Shown in pieces: positions 30,916 to 39,875 of a DNA stretch of 64,000 bases. The notes under the pieces are model-generated. The model saw only the letters and a program-made list of their open reading frames with translations. It ran no database searches and was not told where the DNA came from. Location: the NCBI GenBank assembly GCA_036346375.1, contig CM070511.1, positions 12,462,001 through 12,526,000 of the forward strand, written 5' to 3'. Position numbers and translations under genes: made by a program. Source of the DNA: Guadua angustifolia. Its lineage: Eukaryota; Streptophyta; Magnoliopsida; Poales; Poaceae. Every line of letters starts with the position of its first letter. Position 1 is the stretch's first letter.

Positions 30916-32840
30916 ACCTTGTAAGGCATCCTCCGGAGAAAAGGTGATGGTGGCCTAGCCCACTTGCAATCTTTGTTAACGGGCTTTCTGATGTAACGAT
31001 AGATGGTCCGAGCGGACCTTGATCTCGCGCTGGGTGGTAGGTCGCCGAGTGCCAAGATAACGTCAATCCGGCGCTTCGCCTGTTGGAATTCCAGTCGAGG
31101 TCGCCGTGCTCGACCGGCATTCACCCTTCGGCCGGTCGTCATCCTTCGGAACACGGGCATCTCACCACGTCCGTCATAGAAGGCTTCAAGCTTTCCTGCC
31201 AAGCCTGCAGACCGCAGGTCGTGCCGCCGCCTGTAAAACAGTAAAATTTCGCCTCGTCGTACCCGACGCCCTTCGGCTCCCGCGGTCGGCGTCGGTCCTC
31301 CGAGGTCGAGCCGCCGCCCCTCTCGAGGCCGGTCTCAGTGCTGGCGGGGCGAGGCCGACCTTGACGTGGTCGGGTCCCGTCCCGAAGTCGATCCGGACCT
31401 CAAGGACCTCCGCCGGCCGTCCGAGAGCGATGACCCGTGGCTGACCTCCGCCGGTCCTGCAGTCACGCTTCGCTTCTTGGTGCGGGTGTCTTGGTCGGCG
31501 CCCTTGGAGTTGGACGGCCCAGCCTCAGAGTGGCCCAAACCAAGCTTACCTTGGTCATAATCGCGCTTCCAGCGGACGGCGTCGTCCGCGTCCGCGTACT
31601 GTTCCGCCATGCGAAACAATTTGTTGACGCTGAGCCTTGTCGTGATCTCGAGGTCTTCGGTAAGGCGCCGGTCGCGAACGCCGAACTTGAAGGCCTTGAT
31701 AACCGCTTCATCACAGATGCTTGGAATCGGGTTCCTTGTGCGGATGAACCGCCGCACAAAATCACGAAGAGGCTCGCTCTTGCCCTGATGACGCGATCCA
31801 AGTCCTTCTCCCTCCCCGCCGCCAGAATAGACTCTGGAAGTTGGGCGAGGGCGCTCTGGTTGGCGCCACGACCAAGGCGAACCGGCTTCGTTGAAGAGCC
31901 AGTTCGAGGCGCCGCCGAGCGGTCGGGAGATAGTTGGCCATGACCAACTCGTCACCTCCGCCGCCAAAATGGCGGTCGAGTAGATGGACAGAACTTCGTC
32001 GGGATTCTTGGTTCCGTCGGCGCTTCGATCAAAGCGGGTTTGAATCGAAAGAGCAACAGACTGCGACGAAGGTCGTCGAGTACGCCACGCAACCGTGGTG
32101 GGGACGGGTCTTGGCGAGCGATCGCAGCCAACGAGATCTCCACCGCTGTCTTTAATCCGAGCCCGGCTTTCTTGGCGATCCGATCTTGATGAGATCGGTC
32201 ATGGTGCCGAGCACGGGAGTCGCCTGGGAGGTATTGCAGGCGGTCCTGTGCGCGACGACGCCTGGGCGGAATGTCGGGGGAAAGTCCCCGTGACCTGCTG
32301 CCAGTTGGTGTGGAGCTCGTGTGGCTTACTTCACGTCCAGCTGTCGGGGTCTTGCCCCGAGGGTGTTGCCGAGACGAAGGCGCTTCTCGCCTTGGCGACG
32401 GCCGACGGGTGCGCCTGCGATGCCGTGATGAGTTGTCGCCGCTTCTCGGGGAAGGGTCCTGAATCGGTGACTTTGGTGCCGCGGAGGAATGACCTCGATT
32501 GCCAGCCAGTCGAGTTCTTCGGCCAAGGCCCTACGAAGAGCTCGATTTTGTTCCTATCGGGATCGAGCATGATCCGGGCAATAGCAAGGCGCTCCCGAGG
32601 AGGGAGCTTTCTGGTCCTCCGTCGGGCGCGTTATGGCTTTGATTGATCGTGGCGTGGACCATCCGACAAAGCATCCTCGGGGGTTTGTGGGTCGTGATCC
32701 GCCGTTGCGCGTCCCTACGGAAGCATCCGCCATGAGGACGTCAGGCTCACGGTGGCGGGAAGGCGAAAAGTGATGCGGAGCGGACCCCGCGTCCGATCCC
32801 ACGCTGAAGAGTGTTAAATCGATGGAAACGCCATGCTCCT
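30916..32840 (-). pseudogene. gag: Element B gag
   Basis: The gag domain is clearest at about 31335-31800: SEPLRDFVRRFIRTRNPIPS, DEAVIKAFKFGVRDRRLTED, LSVNKLFRMAEQYADADDAV, VRWKRDYDQGKLGLG. Upstream to about 32840 the N-terminal region reads in fragments (RSIKAITRPTEDQ, ATEVIPPRHQSHRF-like pieces) that match the better-preserved N-terminus of gag in element C. Many frameshifts are present. Gag of this group lacks a clear zinc knuckle in what I can read here. Confidence 0.85.
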
Positions 32841-32880
32841 AAGACCTCGGAGTTTTTCACCGTGAATGAACAAAGCAATC

Positions 32881-32900
32881 GGGCCCCACGGTGGGCGCCC
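32881..32900 (-). promoter_or_regulatory. Element B primer-binding site
   Basis: Two bases from the 5' LTR the minus strand reads GGGCGCCCACCGTGGGGCCC, one change from the TGGCGCCCACCGTGGGGC type seen in C. Confidence 0.8.
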
Positions 32901-32902
32901 AT

Positions 32903-33547
32903 TGTCGACGATCGGGATCGCCAACCGCAGAAAATTAGGTAGGGTCGATGAGAAATGGGACCTAGCGGCGCTTTGCTCGAACAGAGGAATGAGGTCGAGG
33001 AGGTCTATGGTCGAACAAGGAGACAACGGACGAGGCAGAGATTTATCTGGTTCGAGCCCCCGAGAAGGTAACACTCTACTCGGTCGCCTTGTGGCGGTGT
33101 TTCTTGCCTTTGTGAGTACAAAGGAGGATTATAGCTCAATCTTGACGATGCTAAGTCTAGACTTGAACTCAAGTGTACATGTGTTGGGTTGGGTCCCTCG
33201 GTGTTTACAAAGCTTGATCTTATACCCATTCTTCTTGCAGCGTTAAGAGTAACCCTCGGATCGTGGCCTTTATGCATATTGATAGCCGGTGGTAACTGTT
33301 CCGATCCGTCGCATGGCGCTGCATTACTCCATGATCCCACGTTCAGAATCGCCAGTGATAACTTGCCCGGATCAAGGAACGCTCTGACCTTGAATCATCC
33401 CGAGCAAAGAGTTGTGAGGGCCACGAGCTCGGGGATACTGTGCCCTAGCTCGAGTGGCCTCGAGCTTGATCCGAGTCTTTGGTCGAGGACCCACGGGCTA
33501 GAGGGCTGGTTGACTGTCTGCTGACCGACCAAGGGTTGCCCGGCCTC
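32903..33547 (-). repeat. Element B 5' LTR, outer end truncated
   Basis: It matches 22581-23240 with many small indels. It stops at CCCGGCCTC, short of the terminal AAGCA present in the other copy, and joins the element C antisense gene at 33548. Confidence 0.88.
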
Positions 33548-34626
33548 CGACTGGGAAGGAGCTGCCTTGGGCACCCCAAGTTAAGGGCTACGGAAGCACC
33601 TCAGCCTGCTGCCTGCTTCTGCGCTAGTGCTTGAAAGTCGTGGCACCCAGTGTCACCGATGTTGACCAAGGCCACGGAGATCGCACGATGGATCCGGCCA
33701 GCGCTCCCTTGGCACCGGAGGGGGACGGAGCCCTAGCCACGGAGGTCGAGACCGGTGTTGCTGCCGAGCCCACCCCCAGCGGTGAGCTGAGCCCCCAGGG
33801 GGCGGCGGGAGAACGCCAAGTCGCCACTGGCGTGGCACCCGAATGTCCTAACCCCATTGTCCCGACGGTGGTCGAGGTTGACACCGGCCCGCAAACATCG
33901 GGTGGCGAGCGCGCAGAGTTTACCCGCGCGCGCGTTGAGAACCATCTTCGTGAGGTAAGGACCCCCTCGCGCATCCTACAGTACGTTAGCCTAAGCTCTC
34001 TTTGATGCTTCTCTTATTTGGACCACCTTTTCTGCCACGAAGGCGATCCGCTGCGTCTCCCAAGGACTACAAGGCCTTCATGAGCACGCCGACGTGCTGA
34101 GAGGCATCCTGAACGCGGTGGAGGTGCGGGAGATCGAGCACTCCAGGTTCATCTAGACCCTGGAAGTAGAGCAAGAAGAGGCCGAGCAGAGGTCCAAAGA
34201 GCTCGGTGACCTGCGCCAGGCGATGAAGGCGCAGGAGGTTGCCCACGCGATCGAGCTCGAGCAGGCTAGGGCCACCGAGCGGACTACGCCTACATGGCCA
34301 TCGAGCAAGAGCGCGCGCGGTCGGCCATGGCGCTCGAAACTGAGCGGGCCAAGGTCGAAGAGCTGGTGAAGGCCGCTGCGGAGCAAGCGTCCTCCTCGGT
34401 GAAGGCGTCCCCCGAGCTTGAGGCCAAGGTCCTGGAGCTCGAGGAGAAGCTTGGGCGAGCCAGCAAAGCAGCGAAGGGCGCACTGGCCCAACTCCAGGAC
34501 GAGCGGCGCCGTGCCGCGGATGCCTCCAAAGAAGCCCTCCAGTATCAGAGCGAGCTGTTGACCCTAAGGGCCAAGGTCGCCGAGCTCGAGCAGGAGAAGC
34601 TTGCCCGCGAGGTGGCCGATCTGTAG
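33548..34626 (+). pseudogene. Element C antisense gene, C-terminal part
   Basis: This is the continuation of the gene cut at 10585. An acidic, Pro/Val-rich stretch (VVAPSVTDVDQGHGDRT, about 33631-33960) ends at a likely donor (GAGGTAAGG at 33951-33959). After a short intron follows RCVSQGLQGLHEHADVLRGI, then a long coiled coil (RSAMALETERAKVEELVKAA, ELEAKVLELEEKLGRASKAA, LRAKVAELEQEKLAREVADL) ending at TAG 34624. The matching exons between exon 2 and this point, present in B at about 24580-25030, are missing, so DNA was lost as well as interrupted. A stop at 34154 breaks the frame. Confidence 0.78.
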
Positions 34627-34961
34627 ATGGGCCTCGGCTGCATAACCTGTAAAAAACACTAAGACAAAATGTTTTTAATGGGGCTATACTTCTTTTGGGG
34701 ACGTCAAACGCATTTTGTTTCAAGCTTTCTTTGGTCGAGGATATTTGGTGCACGCCTCTTTTACCCTTAGATATGCGCTTTAGGTCGCTTGCCGGTGGTA
34801 TGTCCTTATCCAGCCCCCATTGGGTCCAAGCTCGAGCAACGCCGGCCTTGGGCGCAAGAATTAGACGCTAGCAAACGACTATGACCTGCAAAGTCGAGAA
34901 GAGGTCCGCAAGGGGGGTAAACGTGACCTTGGGCGCAAGAATTAGACGCTAGCAAACGACT
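34627..34961. other. Element C spacer with a duplicated 35-bp tract at a deletion edge
   Basis: This is the 3' flank of the antisense gene. A 35-bp tract starting CCTTGGGCGCAAGAATTAGA occurs at 34846-34880 and again at 34927-34961. The second copy abuts the point where pol resumes without its integrase core. A copied filler at a break is the likely cause. Confidence 0.8.
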
Positions 34962-35763
34962 TCCGGGCGTGGAACTGGCTTGCTCGACAGGCGCAGACGA
35001 TATCGCGGGCGTCCTGAAGCGCCATCGGCCAATAATACCTCATGCGGAAGGCCTTGCCGACCATCGTCCGGTATGAAGAGTGCGCTCCACAGAGGCCTGA
35101 GTGGATGTCATTTAACAGGTACTTACCCTCCTCCGTGGTGACACACCTTGGTAGTACTCCAGACACATTCCGCCCGTAGAGCTTCCCCTCGACGAGCGTG
35201 TATAAACTCACCCGGCGCTTGATCCTGCTTCTCTCAGCAGGGTCGGGCGGTAGGTCGCCCCTTGCAAGGAAACAATGAATAGGTTCAGCCCATGAGGGAA
35301 TACCTTCGACCACGGCGAGCAAGACCTCTTGATCGGAGATCGAGGGGGCTGCTAGCGTCTCCAGTATGACATCGGAGGGGTTCTCGTCATCGGAGGACCT
35401 GAGCTTGGAGAGGAAGTCGGCACTGGAGTTGTCTTTCCTGGGTATGTGCTTGAGCTCCAGGTTCTGAAACCACTTCTCCATTTTGCGCACTTCGGCAAGG
35501 TACTTCGCCATCGAACCTCCCAAGCACTGGTACTCCTTGTTGTACTGATTGACGACGAGTTGGGATTTGCCCTTTACGACCAACCAGCGAACGCCCAAAG
35601 CTTTGCAAGCCCGCAGGCCCGCCAAGAGAGCTTCGTACTCTGCCATGTTATTGGTCGCCGGAAACCCAAAACGAACCACATACCTCAACTGTTCGCCGCG
35701 CGGGGTAAGAATAAGGATTCCAACCCCCGAGTGCTTGAAGGACCTCGAACCGTCGAAGAACAT
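34962..35763 (-). pseudogene. pol: Element C archaeal-type RNase H and integrase zinc region, truncated
   Basis: A clean frame of 273 codons begins MFFDGSRSFKHSGVGILIL, continues with ATNNMAEYEALLAGLRACKA and LKHIPRKDNSSADFLSKLRS (second RNase H), then the integrase zinc-binding domain (DIHSGLCGAHSSYRTMVGKA, DIVCACRASQFHARK). One zinc cysteine appears changed: CRAC in B is CRAS here. The integrase core is absent because the frame meets the filler at 34961. It parallels 27851-28846 of B. Confidence 0.92.
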
Positions 35764-36346
35764 GATCTAGGGCTTCTCTTCCTCGACCTCGATCTCGGGA
35801 GAGGGCTGCGACGTTTGCTCGACCACGAAGTCGGCGAGCACTTGCGATTTGATGGCCGTCGAAGCCACGACCGGGCGCCAAATCTCGCCACCCATAGCCC
35901 ACTTGGTGACTCGCCCGCCGCCTTCCGGGTTCCTTAAGATGTCCCCGAGCAGAAAGTTGCTCGGGACGACCACGGAGTGCTCCTGGAAATAATGACGAAG
36001 CTTGCACGAAGCCATTAGGAGGGCATACAATAGCTTTTGTACCTGCGGGTAGCGCTCCTTCTGCCGTCTTGCAGACTTTGTCGACATAATAGATCGGTGT
36101 CAGCTGATCCCCGCCACCACCAAGACAAAGATCGACAGCTTGGGTGGTGGCCGCAAGGTAGAGCAGCAACCTTTCTCCAGGCCACGGAGTTGTGAGTAGG
36201 GGTGGGGTTGACTGGTATACCTTTAGTTCGTCGAAGGACCGCTGCGCCTCTGGGGTCCATTCAAAACTCCCCTGTTTGCACAGAGCCCTAAAGAACGGGA
36301 GCCCACGCTCGCCGAGCCTCGAGATGAATCTGCTGAGGGTGGCCAT
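35764..36346 (-). pseudogene. pol: Element C first RNase H
   Basis: Frames at 36346-35648 and 36087-35767 give RFISRLGERGLPFFRALCKQ, FEWTPEAQRSFDELKVYQST, LLLYLAATTQAVDLCLGGGG, then KERYPQVQKLLYALLMASCK and NFLLGDILRNPEGGGRVTKW. A frameshift near 36085 separates the halves. This is the ancestral gypsy-type RNase H, preceding the archaeal-type domain. Confidence 0.88.
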
Positions 36347-37171
36347 GCGGTCGGTGAGGCACTACACCTGCTTGACTGAGGTCGGGGGCGTCATGTTCTC
36401 GATCGCCTCGATCTTTTTCGGGTTCGGGCCAACCCCCGAGCTTCCGATCATGTAGCCGAGCACCTTCCCTGATACAGTGCTGAACACGCATTTCTCGGGG
36501 TTGAGCTTGATGTTATGTCTATTCAGATTGGTGAATGTTTCCTCGAGATCCCGAACGTGGTCGCCTTCGGTGGAGCTCTTGACGATGATATCATCCACGT
36601 AGACCTCAAGGTTTCGGCTGATCTGGGGGTCGAACGTCTTGGTCATCAGACGCCGAACACATGGCTCCAAAGATTGTGCGCACCAAACGACATGGTCGTA
36701 GCGAGAGGGTGCCGAACGGTGTGATGAACGACGCCTTGCTCTTGTCGCCGATCGCCATTTGATCTCGATGGTACCCGAATAGGGATCCAAGAAGCTTAAC
36801 ATCTTAGCGTTCGCAGCGGGAGTCGACGATCCGTCGATGCGCGGAGCGGAAGTTGTCCTTCAGGCAGCCGAGTTCAACCCCGTGGTCCACGACATCCTCC
36901 GCCGCCCCTTCTTACGACAATGACCGGGTTGGCCAACCACTGGAGTAGTCGATCTCGCGAATGAAGCTAGCCTTCGCCAGCTTTGTCAAGGTTCTCCTCG
37001 ATGATCGCGACTTTCTCACGAGAGAACGACGCAGCTTCGCCAAGACGGAACAGCAACAGGCTCGACCTGCAGCTTGTGCTCGATCACCTCCCTCGGGACG
37101 CGGGGCATGTCCGCTGGCTCCCAGGCGAATATGCCCTTGTTGGCGCGAAGGAAGGTGAAGAGCTCGAGTTC
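36347..37171 (-). pseudogene. pol: Element C reverse transcriptase
   Basis: Recognisable parts are the start (ACGPRPEGGDRAQ frame pieces for the usual MPGVPREVIEH, near 37100), motif A region MLSFLDPYSG (about 36795), and the catalytic LEVYVDDIIVKSSTEGDHVR (about 36570-36620) with NLNRHNIKLNPEKCVFSTVS. Region 36640-36960 is full of small indels compared with B, so the fingers and motif B are scrambled. Confidence 0.85.
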
Positions 37172-37900
37172 CTATTTGGAACTCAGCTCGGCCGAGACAT
37201 GGATACACTTGGTCGGGTCACCCTCCTCGAGCGGCACAGCCTTCGTCACCCCGCTGAGCTGGATCGCCGCCCTCTGACGAGCGTTCTTCACCGTCGCCTC
37301 TAGGCCTCGCTGGGGCAGAATGCCGGCAAGGGCTAAGGCCTTGGTCTCGCATCCATGTGCCGCCTGTAGATCGCCCCGCACGGTTATGACACCGTTGGGA
37401 CCGGGCAGCTTCATACACCGATGGCCATAGTGATTGGCCGCCATGAACTTGATTAAGGCAGGCCGCCCGAGAATGGTGTTGTACGGGAGGTCTCCTTCGA
37501 CCACCTCAAAGGTGATCAGCTCGGTACGGAAGTTGTTCGAGTCGCCGAAGGTGACAGGCAAGACCACCTGCCCCAAGGGGATGGTCGAGCTCCCAGGACA
37601 ATCCCAAGAAGGGATGTTTATGTTCCTAACCTTCGACCGGGAATCTGATCCTGGTCGAGCGCTCCCGCTCAAGCGAGTTAAGGAGTTGCCGCCATCGACC
37701 ATGACGCGCCCGACCATGGTATTGCTGATGGTTGGAGGCACGACCAAGGTGGTCTTCAAGTCACGGGCCATACCTTGGAGGGCATCCTCCGGAGAGAATG
37801 TGATGGTGGCCCCAGCCCACTTGCAGTGTTGCTCGATGGGCTTCCCGGCGGTGACCTGGTAGATGGTTCGTGAGGCAGCCTTGAGCTCACATCGGGACTG
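37172..37900 (-). pseudogene. pol: Element C aspartic protease
   Basis: The 199-codon frame 37771-37172 has GRVMVDGGNSLTRLSGSARP (active site VDGGNSL), SSTIPLGQVVLPVTFGDSNN, NTILGRPALIKFMAANHYGH and the linker to RT. The segment upstream to about 37900 encodes the N-terminal extension (ITFSPEDALQGMARDLKTT region). A small rearrangement follows the active site compared with B. Confidence 0.88.
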
Positions 37901-39808
37901 GTAAGCTGACGAGCCGCCGAAGATGACATCGATCCGGCACTCGCCCTACTGGAACTCTAGGTCAAGGTCGCCATGGTCCGTCCCAGCGTTTACCCTGTCC
38001 GGTTGGTCGTCCTCCTTCGGGAGCTCGGGCATTTCTCCGCGTCCATCGTAGAAGGCATCCATTTTGCTCGCCAGCCCTACAGTCCGCAGTCGTGGCCGCC
38101 GCCTGTGAAACAAGCGAATTTCGCTTCATCGAACCTGGCGCCCTCGCGCCCCTCTGACGGCCGAAGGCCATTCGCCGAGGCCAGTCGTCGCCCCCTCATC
38201 GGGCCGGTTCGGCGTCTGGCGAGGTCGAGGTCGACCTTGGCGAGGTCAGGCCCCTTCGCGGGCGTGATCTCGGACCTCCAGGACTTCGCGATGTCCGTCT
38301 GTCGAAACGATCACTCGCGATAGGACACCGTCGTGCCTGCGGTCGCGCTTCCGCTTCTTGGTGGCGGTGCCGTGGTCGTCGCCCTTGGAGTTGGACAGGC
38401 CAGCCTACGTGGGGTTAGACCAAGCTTCCCCTGGTCGTAATCGCGCTTCCAGCGGACAGCGTCATCTGCGTCCGCATATCGCTCCGCCATGCGAAACAAC
38501 TTGTTGACGCTGAGCCTCGATGTGATCTCCAGGTCTTCGGTAAGGCGCTGGTCGCAGACGCCAAACTTGAAGGCTTTGATGACGGCCTCATCGGAGATGC
38601 TCGGGATCAAGTTCCTCGTGCAGATAAACCGCCGCACAAAATCGCTGGCGTTTCGTTCTTACCCCGATGACGCGATCCGTGTTTTTCTCCTTCCCGCCGT
38701 TCAGAGCAACTCGAAGTTGGAGTGGAGGGCGCTCTGGACTTGACGCCAAGATCTGAAGGAACCAAGCTTTTGGTTGAAGAGCTAGGTTCATGCGGCACCG
38801 TCCAACACGGTCGGAAGGTAATTGGCCATCACGAGCTCATCGCCCCCGGCCGCCAGGATGGCGATCAAGTATATAGACAGGAACTCGTCGGGATTCTTGG
38901 TCCCGCTGAACGCTCTATCGCCACCATTGAATCGAGCGGCCGACGCACTGACGGAGGTCGTCGGAATATGCCGAGCAGCCGTAGGCCTGGACGGGTGCGC
39001 GTCGGGAGAGGTCGTCGCCAAGGAGGCCTTCGCTGCTACTGGATTCGGAATCGAGGCCGCCTCGGCGGCCCGACCTGTGGCGAGAACGACCATGACGACG
39101 AGTACGGGAGTCGCTCGGGAGATAACGCAGGCGGTCCTGGACCCGGCGGCGCCTAGGCGGAACATCAGGGAAGAGACCCCCAGACCTACTGCTGGTCGAC
39201 GCGGAGCTCGTGAAGCTTGGTTCGCACCTGACCCTGCCTGGGTTGGTGCCCGCGGGATGGCGACGTGGCGGAGTCAAAGTTACCTCCCGAGATTGCTGGC
39301 GAGAAGGCGCCTTCCGCCCGGGGGGCGATCGACGAGCGTGCTGGTGTCGGTGTGACGAGTTGTCATCACTCCTCAGGGAGTGGGTCCCCGAGCGGTGACT
39401 TTGGTGCTGCGGAGGTATGACCTCGGTCGCAGCCCGGTCGAGCTCTTTGGCCAGGGCTCGGCCAAAGAGTTCCGATCTCACCCTATCGGGATCAACCATG
39501 ATCCGGGCGATAGCGCGGAGGCGCTCTCCCGAAGGAGGAAGTCTGGGATGCCTAGACGAGGCGCTAGCATTCTCCTGGTCCTCCCGCCGAAGGGCAGTTA
39601 TGGCTTGGTTGATGGCGACGTGCACCATCCGGCGAGCGTCCTCAGGGGTCTGCGGATCACGACCATCCGCCGCCATGCCCGCGCCATGGCTATCCGCCAT
39701 CAAGACGTGCTGCTCGTGTGGCAGCGATGAGGGCGAAAACAGGGACACGGAGTCAGGGTCCGTGCCCGAACCTGTGCCCGAGGAATGTCTGTCGATGAGG
39801 TGCTCCAT
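37901..39808 (-). pseudogene. gag: Element C gag
   Basis: Gag starts at ATG 39808 (MEHLIDRHSSGTGSGTDPD), 46 bp from the PBS. The N-terminal region is open to about 38915 and reads HVLMADSHGAGMAADGRDPQ, RRMVHVAINQAITALRREDQ and LRAIARIMVDPDRVRSELFG. The capsid-like domain is in shifted frames: NDELVMANYLPTVLDGAA region, then FICTRNLIPSISDEAVIKAF, LEITSRLSVNKLFRMAERYA and KRDYDQGKLGLTP (38637-38400). The open frame actually continues upstream through the PBS into the LTR (to 40012). The C-terminal part to 37901 is broken. Confidence 0.85.
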
Positions 39809-39853
39809 GCTCCCACGATCTTGGTGTCTTTCCTGTGAGAGAGCGAAGCTATC

Positions 39854-39873
39854 GGGCCCCACGGTGGGCGCCA
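39854..39873 (-). promoter_or_regulatory. Element C primer-binding site
   Basis: Two bases inside the 5' LTR the minus strand reads TGGCGCCCACCGTGGGGCCC, a common PBS in grass Tat/Retand elements. Confidence 0.85.
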
Positions 39874-39875
39874 GC

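Larger units (their letters stand above)
22581..33547 (-). mobile_element. Element B: Tat/Retand Ty3/gypsy retrotransposon
   Basis: LTRs of about 650 bp at 22581-23240 and 32903-33547 flank an interior with a PBS at the right and a polypurine tract at the left, so it is on the minus strand. It holds gag, protease, RT, both RNase H domains and integrase on the minus strand, and an antisense gene on the plus strand. It begins inside the second LTR of D (possible duplication GAATG at 22576-22580), but the right side joins element C, not D, and the right LTR lacks its last bases (AAGCA). A later deletion has therefore removed the right flank. It is a sister family of C: both LTRs begin TGTCGACGATCGGGATCGCC. 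Confidence 0.9.

Noticed and set aside
31437..32646. Plus-strand frames of 160-180 codons over the B gag region
   Set aside because: They are antisense shadows of gag. The minus-strand frame carries the recognisable gag motifs.
8600..33547. Pairing the C left LTR with the B right LTR as one element because both begin TGTCGACGATCGG
   Set aside because: After the first 31 bp the two LTR types differ (ATGAAAAGGGGGG against ATTAGGTAGGG), and the C pair has a matching ACAGG duplication.
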